Shown: positions 7,975-17,959 of the stretch, one piece after another | Layout: every line of letters begins with the position of its first letter | How positions within the stretch are numbered: the stretch's first letter is position 1 | Assembly (NCBI RefSeq): GCF_023657595.1 | Contig: NZ_CP098323.1 | Span: 1,264,001 to 1,328,000, forward strand | Direction: 5' to 3' | DNA from: Cytobacillus firmus | Lineage (GTDB): Bacteria > Bacillota > Bacilli > Bacillales > Cytobacillaceae | DNA: 64,000 nucleotides | The notes under the pieces: generated by a model | The model's database searches: none | Told to the model about the DNA's origin: nothing | Seen by the model: only the letters and a program-made list of their open reading frames with translations | Position numbers and translations under genes: made by a program

Positions 7975-8799
7975 ATGAGATACAGGTCCGTTAATCAAAT
8001 AATCTTCGCGATAACTTTATCAGCTATTGGGGTTTTGCTTCTTCTTATGAACATAGGTGTCATTTCCTTGGAAATAAAAGAGGTATTTGTCGTAATTTAC
8101 CCCTTTATCCTATTGGCTGCCGGGTGTTATTATCTGCTGTCATACATACTGAAGAATAGCCGGAGCGGGATGTTTCCCGGGTTATTTCTAATTGTATTTT
8201 CAATGCTATTAATCCTTGATCGTCTCGGAGTAATTGAATTCAGGTTTATGGAAATCTGGAAACTCTGGCCCCTGTTTCTTATTTTTATCGGCATTAATAT
8301 TCTTTTGAAAAAAGATCGTTTAAAGGTACATTTTGAACAGGATTTTCCGGCAGATATCTATGGGAAAGACAAAGGTGCATCGGAGAAAAAAGTTATTAAT
8401 ATCTCAAAATATGAAAGCCCTCAGCCGCTTAAAAATATAAGAGGCTTTTCAATTGGCGATGTGGATTTTAAACAGCCGAATTGGTCTCTCGAGCCGATGG
8501 ATTTATATACAATGATCGGTGATTATTTTATCGATTTCAGCAAAGCTTTCATCCCGGAGAAAGAGACGCCTGTCATTGTGAGAGGGTGGATTGGCGATGT
8601 GAAAATGATCATCCCCGAAAACATTCCGGTGATGATCCAGTCAAATATTAATATAGGAGACATCCGCATTTTTGATCAAAAGACAGGTGACATCAACCGC
8701 AGTCTTCAATATAAGTCACCTGGTTATGATGAAGCATCCAGAAAGCTGAAAATCGCTGTACAAGTAAAAATTGGATCCATTCGGATCGATAAAGTATAG
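7975..8799 (+). CDS. liaF: LiaF-like membrane inhibitor of the LiaRS system
   Basis: A 274-residue protein with four hydrophobic helices in the first 110 residues and a soluble beta-rich C-terminal domain with repeated IGDV/IGDI motifs (SIGDVDFK, WIGDVKM, NIGDIRI), characteristic of the cell-wall-active antibiotic response family LiaF/VraT. In B. subtilis LiaF keeps LiaS-LiaR silent without envelope stress. It is the first gene of a three-gene operon, 9 bases before liaS. A long GGAAGGGAAAG leader precedes the ATG. The effector genes liaIH that precede it in B. subtilis are absent here. Confidence 0.88.
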   Translation: MRYRSVNQIIFAITLSAIGVLLLLMNIGVISLEIKEVFVVIYPFILLAAGCYYLLSYILKNSRSGMFPGLFLIVFSMLLILDRLGVIEFRFMEIWKLWPLFLIFIGINILLKKDRLKVHFEQDFPADIYGKDKGASEKKVINISKYESPQPLKNIRGFSIGDVDFKQPNWSLEPMDLYTMIGDYFIDFSKAFIPEKETPVIVRGWIGDVKMIIPENIPVMIQSNINIGDIRIFDQKTGDINRSLQYKSPGYDEASRKLKIAVQVKIGSIRIDKV

Positions 8800-8808
8800 G
8801 GGTATAAG

Positions 8809-9846
8809 ATGAAAAAAAGCGGAATCAGGTATTGGTTTGTGCAGAGCTTTATTATGATGGCCATTATAAGTTCATTAATCTTTTTTGTCGGATTGCAGGT
8901 CTATCTATTTTACAATTCTGAATCGCCATTGACAATAAAGAGCACCTTTTGGCTGTTTTTGTATGTTTTAACGGTATTACTCCTTACGGGTGCCTATTTT
9001 GGGCTCAAGGGCAGCTACTTAATAAAAGGGCGACTCGGTGATATTTTATTATTTGTTTCGACCTTAAGAAGCGGCAAGTATGCTGATCGGATGGAATCTT
9101 ATGAAAAAGATGAAATAGGATTAATATCAGATGAACTGAATCAGCTGGCTGAAAATATTCAGGAGCAGGTTTTTTCCATGCAGCGGCTTGCCGATGAAAA
9201 GTCTGCATTGGCACAAACCGCCCATTCAGCAGCTGTAATGGAAGAAAGACAGCGCCTGGCCAGGGATCTGCATGATGTAGTGAGCCAGCAGCTTTTCGCA
9301 TTAAGTATGATGTCTTCAGCAGCCCTGAGAGTTTTTGATTTGGATAGTGTTAAAGCGAGAGAGCAGTTAAATGAAATCTCTGAAATCGCTGCGAAAGCCC
9401 AGGGGGAAATGAGAGCGCTTCTCCTCCATCTTAGGCCTGTGCAGTTGAGTAATGACAGACTCTGTGACGGTATTATTAAGCTGATACAGGAGTTAAAGGC
9501 AAAAACAAACATCGAATTCCATGCAAGCATTGATGAGGTTGAAAATCTTTCCAAAGCAGCGGAAGAACATTTATTCAGGATTGTCCAGGAGGCTTTATCT
9601 AATGTGCTCCGACATGCGGATGCAGGAAAGATCAGAATAACCCTAACGGAAGAGGAAGATTACATCTATCTTTTTATTGCTGATAATGGAAAAGGGTTTA
9701 ATCCTCATAAAGAGAGAATCACTTCTTACGGGCTGAAAACTATGAGGGAACGCTGCGAGGAGGTTGGCGGAATATTCAAAATACGATCCAAAGAAAACGA
9801 AGGAACTTATATAGATATTAAAATTCCGGCAAAGGGGAGAGGCTGA
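8809..9846 (+). CDS. liaS: Sensor histidine kinase LiaS
   Basis: A 345-residue NarL-type kinase with two transmembrane helices (about 12-35 and 48-68) and almost no extracellular loop, as in intramembrane-sensing kinases. A HAMP segment follows to about residue 125. The HisKA_3 dimerisation domain carries phospho-acceptor H155 in RDLHDVVSQQ. The HATPase domain shows the N-box EALSNVLRH (N265) and the G-box DNGKGF near 292. It senses cell-wall antibiotics (lipid II cycle inhibitors) in relatives and phosphorylates LiaR, whose gene starts 2 bases after its stop. Confidence 0.93.
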   Translation: MKKSGIRYWFVQSFIMMAIISSLIFFVGLQVYLFYNSESPLTIKSTFWLFLYVLTVLLLTGAYFGLKGSYLIKGRLGDILLFVSTLRSGKYADRMESYEKDEIGLISDELNQLAENIQEQVFSMQRLADEKSALAQTAHSAAVMEERQRLARDLHDVVSQQLFALSMMSSAALRVFDLDSVKAREQLNEISEIAAKAQGEMRALLLHLRPVQLSNDRLCDGIIKLIQELKAKTNIEFHASIDEVENLSKAAEEHLFRIVQEALSNVLRHADAGKIRITLTEEEDYIYLFIADNGKGFNPHKERITSYGLKTMRERCEEVGGIFKIRSKENEGTYIDIKIPAKGRG

Positions 9847-9847
9847 A

Positions 9848-10495
9848 ATGATCAGGGTAGCAGTTGTGGATGATCATGAAATGGTCAGAAGGGGCATTAT
9901 TTCTTATTTGGCAACTGAATCTAACATAGAGGTCATTGGGGAAGCAGGCAGTGGGAATGAAGCTGTAAAGCTTGTGCTGAAAGAGCGGCCGGAAATCGTT
10001 TTGATGGATCTCCTGATGGAAAATGGGAACGGAATAGAAGCGACAAGGGAGATTTTAAAAAGCTTTCCTGAATGCAGAATTATTATTATAACCAGCTTTT
10101 ACGATGATGAGCAAGTTTTTCCAGCCATTGAAGCGGGTGCCTTCAGCTATATGCTGAAAACGGCAAATGCTGCCGAAGTTGTAAATGCCATTAAGAAAGC
10201 TGCGCAGGGTGAGCCTGTCATTGAGTCAAAGGTTGCGGGGAAAATGGTAAGCCGTTTCAGAGAAAAAGAGAAAAAGCCTCATGATGATTTAACTGAAAGG
10301 GAATTTGATGTTCTGCTCTGCATTGGGGAAGGGATGACTAACCAGGAAATCAGTGAGGAATTGTTCATTGGCATCAAAACCGTCAAAACACACGTAAGCA
10401 ATATCCTCAGTAAACTGGGCGTTACAGACCGTACACAGGCAGCCGTTTATGCCAACCGAAATGGAATCATAAAAAAACAGGCGAAAAAAGGATGA
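9848..10495 (+). CDS. liaR: Response regulator LiaR (NarL/LuxR type)
   Basis: A 215-residue response regulator. The receiver domain has acidic D8-D9, phospho-acceptor D54 in VLMDLL, T82/S83 and K104. A LuxR-type helix-turn-helix follows at about 148-205 (LTEREFDVLLCIGEGMTNQE, then VKTHVSNILSKL). It is the DNA-binding output of the LiaS kinase. The 2-base spacing to liaS indicates coupling, and a strong terminator closes the operon. Likely targets are envelope-protective genes elsewhere and possibly this operon itself; I could not identify a LiaR box upstream of liaF. Confidence 0.93.
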   Translation: MIRVAVVDDHEMVRRGIISYLATESNIEVIGEAGSGNEAVKLVLKERPEIVLMDLLMENGNGIEATREILKSFPECRIIIITSFYDDEQVFPAIEAGAFSYMLKTANAAEVVNAIKKAAQGEPVIESKVAGKMVSRFREKEKKPHDDLTEREFDVLLCIGEGMTNQEISEELFIGIKTVKTHVSNILSKLGVTDRTQAAVYANRNGIIKKQAKKG

Positions 10496-10518
10496 GCTAT
10501 AAGGGCTCATCCTTTTTT
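10484..10518 (+). terminator. Terminator of liaFSR
   Basis: The inverted arms AAAAAAGGATGAGC and GCTCATCCTTTTTT form a 14-bp stem with a seven-base loop, its 3' arm ending in a T-run. The 5' arm overlaps the end of liaR. Confidence 0.88.
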
Positions 10519-10569
10519 AATAGGTAAGAAAGATAACTTAGAACATCTGGCTCCAGCATTCTTTTCTTG

Positions 10570-11085
<516 letters not shown>

Positions 11086-11361
11086 TCACTCCACTTGGAT
11101 AAGTTTTATATTGTTCACTCTGAAGTATAAACACTACATTATTTAAAATATATTTATATTGTGCTTATATCCTTACAATCTTCAATTTTCCCTTATTTAA
11201 ACAGTTAAAAACGTCAATTTTTTGACATTTGGCTTTCAAATCTATACAAAAACAGAGAAAAAAGGATATAGTCATAAAGGATAGATATTCGAGATTTCTA
11301 ATTTGGTTACATATATATTACAATAATACGCAGACAAGACTTGAAAGGTGGATAAAATTTA

Positions 11362-12408
11362 ATGACGAACTCATTTAATGATACATTTCTGAAGGCAGCA
11401 AGAGGAGAACAGACAGAGCATGTTCCTGTATGGTATATGCGCCAGGCTGGCCGCTCACAGCCGGAGTATAGAGCAATTAAAGAAAAATACTCCCTATTCG
11501 AAATTACACACCAGCCAGAACTTTGTGCTTATGTAACAAGGCTGCCGGTTGAGCAGTATAACAATGATGCTGCCATTCTTTATAAAGACATTATGTCACC
11601 GCTTCCAGCCATTGGGGTGGATGTGGAAATTAAATCAGGAATCGGCCCTGTTATATCAAATCCAATCCGTTCCAAAGCAGATGTAGAAAAGCTTGGTGAA
11701 ATCAATCCGGAAGAGGATGTTCCATATGTCCTGGATACTATTAAGCTTCTTACTCAAGAGCAGCTCACTGTTCCTCTTATCGGTTTTGCAGGTGCTCCGT
11801 TTACTCTTGCAAGTTATATTATTGAAGGCGGTCCATCAAAGAATTACAACAAAACAAAAGCATTTATGTATGCAGAGCCTGAAGCCTGGTTTGCGTTAAT
11901 GGATAAGCTTGGAGAAATGACTATTACCTACGTGAAGTCCCAAGTCAAAGCAGGTGCAAAAGCCATCCAGATTTTCGATTCATGGGTTGGTGCCCTGAAT
12001 GTGGAAGATTACCGCTATTTTATTAAGCCAGTAATGAATCGCATTTTCTCTGCCTTGAAAGAAGAGAATGTTCCGCTGATCATGTTCGGTGTAGGCGCAA
12101 GCCATCTTGCACTGGAGTGGCATGATCTGCCGCTTGATGTAGTGGGGCTTGATTGGAGACTTCCGATTCAGGAAGCAAGGGCAAAAGGCATCACCAAAAC
12201 AGTTCAGGGTAATCTAGACCCTGCGATTCTCCTTGCACCTTGGGAGGTTATCGAGGAAAAAGCAAAAGCTATTCTTGATCAGGGAATGGCCCAGCCGGGT
12301 TATATTTTCAACCTTGGACACGGTGTTTTCCCGGAGGTTAACCCTGATACATTAAAGAAATTAACTGCTTTTATTCACGAATACTCTGCCTCAAAATTAA
12401 GCAAATAG
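11362..12408 (+). CDS. hemE: Uroporphyrinogen decarboxylase HemE
   Basis: A 348-residue UroD with the N-terminal signature [14 protein letters not shown] near residue 20 (the arginines bind the substrate carboxylates) and the second signature region [17 protein letters not shown] near 140. It decarboxylates uroporphyrinogen III to coproporphyrinogen III in the cytosol. It is the first gene of hemE-hemH-hemY, which in Gram-positives runs through coproporphyrin rather than protoporphyrin. GAAAGGTGG precedes the ATG by 11 bases. The length is normal. Confidence 0.96.
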   Translation: MTNSFNDTFLKAARGEQTEHVPVWYMRQAGRSQPEYRAIKEKYSLFEITHQPELCAYVTRLPVEQYNNDAAILYKDIMSPLPAIGVDVEIKSGIGPVISNPIRSKADVEKLGEINPEEDVPYVLDTIKLLTQEQLTVPLIGFAGAPFTLASYIIEGGPSKNYNKTKAFMYAEPEAWFALMDKLGEMTITYVKSQVKAGAKAIQIFDSWVGALNVEDYRYFIKPVMNRIFSALKEENVPLIMFGVGASHLALEWHDLPLDVVGLDWRLPIQEARAKGITKTVQGNLDPAILLAPWEVIEEKAKAILDQGMAQPGYIFNLGHGVFPEVNPDTLKKLTAFIHEYSASKLSK

Positions 12409-12528
12409 CCTCCGGCTGGCTTAAAGCGATAGCAGGCTGCACTTGCATATTGCTATGAGCATTAGTTTTGGTAATCGATTTGTTTTTTGGCACAATAAAA
12501 ACTGGAGACAGAATTTGAGGTGGATGAC

Positions 12529-13461
12529 ATGGGTAAAAAGAGAATGGGTTTACTTGTAATGGCTTATGGAACTCCCTATAAGGAAGAAGACATTGAGCGT
12601 TACTATACACATATCCGCAGAGGAAGAAAGCCTTCTGAGGAAATGCTTGAAGATTTAAGAAGCAGGTATGAAGCGATCGGCGGAATATCGCCGCTTGCAG
12701 AAATTACTAAAGATCAGGCTGAAAAACTTGAAAAGCATTTAAATGAAATTCAGGACGAGTATGAATTCAAAATGTATATTGGGTTGAAGCATATCGAACC
12801 GTTCATAGAAGATGCGGTTAAACAAATGCATGAGGATGGGATTGAGGAAGCTGTCAGCATTGTTCTTGCGCCTCATTTCTCAACCTTCAGCGTGAAATCA
12901 TATAACGGCAGAGCCAAGGAAGAGGCTGAAAAGCTTGGAGGCCTTGAAATAAGGTCAGTTGAAAGCTGGTATAAAGAGCCTAAGTTTATTAAATATTGGG
13001 CTGATCGGGTAAAAGAAACCTTCGATAAAATGCCTGCTGAAGAAAAAGATTCTGCAGTATTAATTGTTTCTGCACATAGTTTGCCGGAAAAAATCCTGCA
13101 ATCAGGGGATCCATATCCGCTTCAGCTGCAGGAAACAGCTGACCTCATAGCTGAACAGGCTGGTGTCAAAAACTATGCTGTCGGCTGGCAAAGTGCAGGA
13201 AACACACCTGAGCCATGGCTTGGGCCTGATGTACAGGATTTGACAAGAGATCTTTATGAGAATAAAGGCTACAAAGCATTCGTTTACACACCAGTAGGTT
13301 TTGTGTCAGATCATCTTGAAGTGCTGTACGATAATGATTATGAATGCAAAGTTGTCACTGATGAGCTGGGAGCAAGCTATTACCGCCCTGAAATGCCGAA
13401 TTCACAGCCTGAGTTCATTGATGCAATGTCAGATGCCATTTTTAAATTGCTGAATAGATAA
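12529..13461 (+). CDS. hemH: Coproporphyrin III ferrochelatase HemH/CpfC
   Basis: A 310-residue ferrochelatase, exactly the family length when started at the ATG at 12529. A GTG at 12520 is in frame but overlaps the GAGGTGG ribosome site at 12517-12523, so it is rejected. The metal-insertion histidine lies in SAHSLPEK near residue 183 and the partner glutamate in [12 protein letters not shown] near 264. It inserts iron into coproporphyrin III in the coproporphyrin-dependent pathway. The stop codon overlaps the TTTATC flank of a collapsed repeat (13457-13509). Confidence 0.95.
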   Translation: MGKKRMGLLVMAYGTPYKEEDIERYYTHIRRGRKPSEEMLEDLRSRYEAIGGISPLAEITKDQAEKLEKHLNEIQDEYEFKMYIGLKHIEPFIEDAVKQMHEDGIEEAVSIVLAPHFSTFSVKSYNGRAKEEAEKLGGLEIRSVESWYKEPKFIKYWADRVKETFDKMPAEEKDSAVLIVSAHSLPEKILQSGDPYPLQLQETADLIAEQAGVKNYAVGWQSAGNTPEPWLGPDVQDLTRDLYENKGYKAFVYTPVGFVSDHLEVLYDNDYECKVVTDELGASYYRPEMPNSQPEFIDAMSDAIFKLLNR

Positions 13462-13509
13462 AGCGAAACTTCACTCAGTGGGGGCTTACTGCCTGTTGAC
13501 TGCGATAAT
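13457..13509 (-). repeat. Collapsed copy of the bcr1-like element R2 between hemH and hemY
   Basis: This 53-bp stretch is an end-to-end fusion of the two tips of the element at 34190-34409, in reverse orientation. The first 28 bases (from GATAAAGCGAAACTTC to CAGTGGGGG) match its right tip with two mismatches. The next 24 (CTTACTGCC to GCGATAA) match its left tip with one mismatch and one gap. The interior (about 160 bp) is missing. The GATAAA flank contains the hemH stop codon. Confidence 0.75.
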
Positions 13510-13539
13510 GCAAAAAAATAGAAAAGAAGGCGATTTACC

Positions 13540-14979
13540 GTGCAGGGAGAGAGACAGAAAGTTATTGTTGCTGGAGGAGGAATTACGGGTCTTGCTGCAG
13601 CTTACTATCTGAAGAAGGAAGCTAAAGAAAAGGGCTTGGCTCTGGACGTTAAGCTCATAGAGGCTTCACATCGCCTTGGCGGCAAGATTCAAACAATAAT
13701 ACGAGACGGTTTTGTGATCGAACGAGGGCCAGACTCCTTTTTGGCCCGTAAGCAAAGTGCAGCGCGCCTTGCCAGGGAAGCGGGCCTTGAAAAGGAACTT
13801 GTGAGAAATACTTCTGGCAAGTCCTATGTCCTTGTAAGGCAGCGACTATATCCAATGCCTGGCGGATCCATCATGGGCATCCCGACACAAATTGCTCCCT
13901 TTATAACAACCGGCTTATTCTCTCCTGCAGGAAAGGCAAGAGCTGCGGCAGATTTTGTGCTGCCGCGCTCCAATCCTTCCACAGATCAGTCTCTGGGTGC
14001 CTTTTTCAGAAGAAGGCTTGGTGACGAAGTTGTCGATAATTTGATTGAACCGCTTCTCTCTGGCATATATGCAGGCGATATTGATCAATTGAGCCTTATG
14101 GCCACTTTCCCGCAGTTTTATCAGGTTGAACAGAAGTATAGAAGCTTAATAATGGGAATGAAGAAGTCTGCAGGCTCTCAGCCGAAACAAGCCGGAAACA
14201 GCAAAAGCAAAGAAGGAATGTTTCTTACTTTCAAATCAGGGCTTCAATCACTTGTCGATGCTCTCGAAAGCAAGCTTGAACCCGGGACTGTGCTGAAAGG
14301 CCATCGCATTGAATCGGTTATTAAGAATGGCAAAAGCTATACCGTTGAAATAAATGGGGGAGAAAGCCTTAATGCAGATTGCATAGTTATGGCTGTTCCC
14401 CACCATGCATTGTGCAGCATCTTCTCCGGCTGGGGACTTTTTGAGCAGTTTAAAGAAATGCCGTCCACTTCAGTGGCAACTGTTGCTCTGGCTTTTCCAG
14501 AGGATGCGATTGAAAGGGATATAGACGGAACGGGTTTTGTTGTTTCACGCCACAGTGATTACACCATTACTGCCTGTACCTGGACACATAAAAAATGGCC
14601 TCATTCTACCCCAAAAGGAAAAGTGCTTCTGCGCTGTTACGTTGGCAAAGCCGGTGATGAAGCAGTTGTGGATCTGTCAGATGATCAAATTATTAAAGTT
14701 GTGCTTGATGACTTAAATAAAACGATGAATATTAATATGAATCCTGAATTTAGTTATGTAACAAGATGGAAGGATTCAATGCCTCAGTATACCGTTGGAC
14801 ATAAAGAACGCGTCGGATTGGCAAAGAAACAGGCGCAGGATGAGCTGCCGGGCATTTTTCTGGCAGGAAGTTCGTATGAAGGTCTTGGTGTTCCTGACTG
14901 CATAGATCAGGCAGAAGAGGCAGTTCGAAATACATTAGAATACCTGCAAATCAACAAGCCAAAAGCTGTCCGTGTGTGA
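13540..14979 (+). CDS. hemY: Coproporphyrinogen III oxidase HemY/CgoX
   Basis: A 479-residue FAD-dependent oxidase. The N-terminal dinucleotide motif VAGGGITGLAAAYYL is near residues 10-24, RLGGKIQT and ERGPDSFLARK follow, and the C-terminal FAD-binding GSSYEGLGVPDCIDQ is near 445. It oxidises coproporphyrinogen III to coproporphyrin III for HemH. It starts with GTG at 13540, supported by AGAAGGCG. The terminator stem overlaps its last codons. This ends the haem operon; hemQ/chdC is not in the window. Confidence 0.95.
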   Translation: MQGERQKVIVAGGGITGLAAAYYLKKEAKEKGLALDVKLIEASHRLGGKIQTIIRDGFVIERGPDSFLARKQSAARLAREAGLEKELVRNTSGKSYVLVRQRLYPMPGGSIMGIPTQIAPFITTGLFSPAGKARAAADFVLPRSNPSTDQSLGAFFRRRLGDEVVDNLIEPLLSGIYAGDIDQLSLMATFPQFYQVEQKYRSLIMGMKKSAGSQPKQAGNSKSKEGMFLTFKSGLQSLVDALESKLEPGTVLKGHRIESVIKNGKSYTVEINGGESLNADCIVMAVPHHALCSIFSGWGLFEQFKEMPSTSVATVALAFPEDAIERDIDGTGFVVSRHSDYTITACTWTHKKWPHSTPKGKVLLRCYVGKAGDEAVVDLSDDQIIKVVLDDLNKTMNINMNPEFSYVTRWKDSMPQYTVGHKERVGLAKKQAQDELPGIFLAGSSYEGLGVPDCIDQAEEAVRNTLEYLQINKPKAVRV

Positions 14980-14988
14980 CAGCTTTTT
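14961..14988 (+). terminator. Terminator of hemEHY
   Basis: AAAAGCTGTC and GACAGCTTTT form a 10-bp stem ending in TTTTT; the hemY stop lies in its loop. Confidence 0.82.
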
Positions 14989-15050
14989 AAATTGGCCTCA
15001 TTTCAGGTTGCTTTTTCAAATAGAGTATGATAAATTACTTCTTGTACTAA

Positions 15051-15073
15051 TGACCAAATTGTTCATTTAGTCA
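15051..15073 (+). promoter_or_regulatory. Operator-like site 1 in front of yhgD
   Basis: TGACCAAAT, eight bases, then TAGTCA, an imperfect palindrome (TGAC...GTCA) 20 bases before the yhgD ATG. The same two half-motifs with the same spacing occur before yhgE at 15691-15713, which marks this as the probable YhgD autoregulatory site. Confidence 0.7.
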
Positions 15074-15092
15074 TTTTCGAAGAGGTGAGTTT

Positions 15093-15665
15093 ATGTCAGC
15101 AGATCGGAAACAGCAGATTCTTGAAGCAGCCACAAAATCATTTTCTCTTTTCGGCTATAAAGCAACCACTATGGATCAGGTTGCAAAGCTTGCGAATGTT
15201 GGAAAAGGCACTATCTATAATTTCTTTAAAAATAAAGAAGAGCTGTTTGATGAAATTATCCATACGCTTATCACGGAAATGAAAAATGCAGCCGATGAAG
15301 CGCTTGATCCTTCTTTGCCCTTTCACAAAAATGTTCATCGGGGATTGTATAAAATACTTGAATTCCGCATGAAGCATCAGCTGACAATCAAGCTTTTCCA
15401 GGAAGCAAAGGAAATGGGAACTCCTGCTGTTACAGATGTAATTGGGAAAGTGGAGGATGCGATAATTAAATATGTGAAAGATAAAGTTACACTTGCCATT
15501 GAAAGAGGAGAAATCCGGGAATGCGATCCGGAACTGACTTCCTTTGTCATGCTTAAGCTTTATATTGCACTTATTTTTGATTGGGAACAGCGTCATGAAC
15601 CATTGGAAAAAGAAAAAATAGCTCTTCTGTTTGAGCAATACATTATGAAAGGATTATCGAACTAG
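15093..15665 (+). CDS. yhgD: TetR-family transcriptional regulator YhgD
   Basis: A 190-residue TetR repressor with the N-terminal helix-turn-helix at about residues 8-52 (RKQQILEAATKSFSLFGYKA, then MDQVAKLANVGKGTIYNFF), and a helical ligand-binding domain after it. It stands directly upstream of yhgE as in B. subtilis. The AGAGGTGAG ribosome site supports the ATG. Paired operator-like sequences before this gene and before yhgE suggest it represses both. The ligand is unknown. Confidence 0.92.
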   Translation: MSADRKQQILEAATKSFSLFGYKATTMDQVAKLANVGKGTIYNFFKNKEELFDEIIHTLITEMKNAADEALDPSLPFHKNVHRGLYKILEFRMKHQLTIKLFQEAKEMGTPAVTDVIGKVEDAIIKYVKDKVTLAIERGEIRECDPELTSFVMLKLYIALIFDWEQRHEPLEKEKIALLFEQYIMKGLSN

Positions 15666-15690
15666 ATAGTCCTCTATTTTTTCAGAAAAA

Positions 15691-15713
15691 TGACCAAATG
15701 AGAAAAATAGTCA
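15691..15713 (+). promoter_or_regulatory. Operator-like site 2 in front of yhgE
   Basis: TGACCAAAT, eight bases, TAGTCA: identical half-motifs and spacing to the site before yhgD, located 24 bases before the yhgE start. It suggests direct YhgD control of yhgE separately from read-through. Confidence 0.7.
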
Positions 15714-15737
15714 AAAAGTAATTTGGAGGGATTTACG

Positions 15738-17906
15738 GTGAAAAACAAACTTTTCCTTAAGGAGTTTTCAGCCATTATAAAAAACAAAAAGCTGCTGATT
15801 CCAATTATAGCAGTCATGTTTATTCCGGTTTTATACAGTGGAATGTTCCTGTGGGCATTCTGGGATCCATACGATCATTTAGATGATCTCCCGGTTGCCA
15901 TCGTTAATGAAGATGCCGGTGCTGTATTGGAAGGAAATGAATTGCACCTGGGCAATGATCTTGTTGATAATTTAAAGGAAAGCAAGGACTTTAACTTTCA
16001 ATTTGTTGATAAAGAAGAAGCATATAAGGATCTAAATGATCAGCAATACTATATGCTGGTTGAAATTCCTAAGGATTTTTCCAAGAATGCTACCACTCTG
16101 CTGGAAGACAAACCGCAGAAAATGAATCTGATTTACGTTCCTAATGAGAGCTACAATTTCTTATCTGCTCAAATTGGCGGGACGGCTGTTGAAAAAATTA
16201 AAGCGTCACTGTCAGAGAAAGTAACTGAAACATATGCAGAAACCATGTTTGATAAGGTAGGGGAACTTGCAGATGGCATTGGACAGGCAAGTGATGGTGC
16301 CCTTCAAATCAGTGAAGGAGCAGCTGATCTTAAGGACGGCTCCAAAACCCTGCATGAGAAGCTTGAGCTTTTGGCCAATAAATCCATTGAGTTCAATAAC
16401 GGCGTAAGCACAGCAAGCAAGGGTTCTAAGGAAATGGCAGAAGGAGCTAAATCTCTTTCAGAAGGTTTAGGCAAACTTGCAGGAGGCCAATCGGAATTGA
16501 GAAATGCTTCTGATCAGCTAAAGTCAGGCAGTGAAGATCTTTCTGCAGGTGTTACACAAACAAAAGAAGGAATCTTAACAGTAAAAGAAAAACTTCCAGT
16601 TATGATCGATGGAACCGAACAGCTTGAAAATGGAGCAAACTCATTATCTTCATCTCTGGAGCAATGGCAGACGGAAGCGCAAAAACTCAGCGGAGGCACT
16701 GTTCTTTTAGAACAAAGGCTGCAGGGCATCTTATCGCAGCTTCCAGAAGGTTCTCCTGAAAAGGCTGAGCTTCAGACTGCACTTGCACAGCTGAAGACCG
16801 GATCAGCCCAGCTTGCCGAATCAGCCGGCAAACTATCTAGTGGAGGAGCTGAATTGTCCCAAAGAATGGGGCAGTTAAAGGCAGGACAGCAGCAGCTCCA
16901 GCAGGGAATAAATCAGCTTGCCCAAGGAACAGCCGAGCTGGAAAATGGCTCCCTTAAGCTGGTACAGGGCCATAAAGATTTCGATGCAGGAATGGAAACA
17001 TTTGCTCAGAAGTTTGGTGAAGCGCAGGCCGGAGCAGACAGGCTGGCAGGCGGTGCAGCAGATCTGTCAGGAGGCCTTGGCAAACTGACACAAGGTTCAG
17101 CTGCATTTGCAGACGGCTCGAAGCAGCTTGAAGCTGGTGCAGGCAAAGTTGCTGAGGGCAATTCACAAATTTATGAAGGATCGTCTGAGTTAGCAAATAA
17201 ATTAGCTGATGGCGCTGAAAATGCTTCATCAGTAAATGCCAGCGATAAAACGTATAACATGATGGCAAATCCGGTAGAAATAGATAATGATAAGATTACA
17301 GAAGTTCCAAACTACGGTACAGGATTTGCACCATATTTTCTGTCTCTTGGTCTTTTTGTTGGAGCTCTGCTGCTTTCCATTGTATTCCCGCTTAGGGAAC
17401 CCGCTGGCGTTCCGCGCTCAGGATTCAGCTGGTTTGCAAGCAAGTTCGGAATCCTAGCAGGAATAGGCATTATTCAGGGTCTTATTGCAGCGATGATTCT
17501 ATTGCTGGGACTTGGCCTGGAAGTTCAGAGTGTACCTTTGTTTCTTCTGTTTACAATCCTAACCAGTCTGACTTTCATAGCGCTTATTCAATTCTTTGTC
17601 ACTGTCATGGGTGACCCAGGCCGGTTTGTTGCGATCATTATTTTAATACTCCAGCTGACAACAAGTGCCGGTACTTTTCCGCTTGAGCTGATTCCTAATG
17701 CCCTTCAGCCAATCAGTTCATATTTGCCTATGACCTATTCTGTTTCCGGTTTTAAGGCAGTCATTTCAAGCGGCAATTTTGATTTTATGTGGGAGAATGC
17801 GGTAATTCTCCTGAGCTTCGGAGCCTTGTTCATTGCAGGATCTTTTGTTTACTTTACTGCCATGCACAAGAAAAGATTTGCAGCTGCTGCAGAGCAGACT
17901 GATTGA
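15738..17906 (+). CDS. yhgE: YhgE/Pip-family membrane protein
   Basis: A 722-residue protein with one N-terminal transmembrane helix (about 17-38), a long extracellular region, and five to six helices in the last 200 residues of ABC-2 permease type. The extracellular region from about 180 to 500 is a run of 11-residue-like repeats with LxxGxxxLxxG spacing (for example GAADLKDGSKTLHEKL, GAADLSGGLGKLTQG), typical of the YhgE/phage-infection-protein family. Relatives include the phage receptor Pip of Lactococcus and type VII-linked membrane proteins. A TTG at 15723 is in frame, but GGAGGG at 15725-15730 makes the GTG at 15738 the start. Confidence 0.92.
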   Translation: MKNKLFLKEFSAIIKNKKLLIPIIAVMFIPVLYSGMFLWAFWDPYDHLDDLPVAIVNEDAGAVLEGNELHLGNDLVDNLKESKDFNFQFVDKEEAYKDLNDQQYYMLVEIPKDFSKNATTLLEDKPQKMNLIYVPNESYNFLSAQIGGTAVEKIKASLSEKVTETYAETMFDKVGELADGIGQASDGALQISEGAADLKDGSKTLHEKLELLANKSIEFNNGVSTASKGSKEMAEGAKSLSEGLGKLAGGQSELRNASDQLKSGSEDLSAGVTQTKEGILTVKEKLPVMIDGTEQLENGANSLSSSLEQWQTEAQKLSGGTVLLEQRLQGILSQLPEGSPEKAELQTALAQLKTGSAQLAESAGKLSSGGAELSQRMGQLKAGQQQLQQGINQLAQGTAELENGSLKLVQGHKDFDAGMETFAQKFGEAQAGADRLAGGAADLSGGLGKLTQGSAAFADGSKQLEAGAGKVAEGNSQIYEGSSELANKLADGAENASSVNASDKTYNMMANPVEIDNDKITEVPNYGTGFAPYFLSLGLFVGALLLSIVFPLREPAGVPRSGFSWFASKFGILAGIGIIQGLIAAMILLLGLGLEVQSVPLFLLFTILTSLTFIALIQFFVTVMGDPGRFVAIIILILQLTTSAGTFPLELIPNALQPISSYLPMTYSVSGFKAVISSGNFDFMWENAVILLSFGALFIAGSFVYFTAMHKKRFAAAAEQTD

Positions 17907-17920
17907 TTATAAGTAAAAGC

Positions 17921-17947
17921 AAAGCCAGCCCTGTGTGGGCTGGCTTT
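17921..17947. terminator. Bidirectional terminator between yhgE and yhfH
   Basis: AAAGCCAGCCC and GGGCTGGCTTT form an 11-bp stem with a five-base loop, T-rich on both strands, between convergent genes. Confidence 0.87.
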
Positions 17948-17959
17948 AAATATATTATT

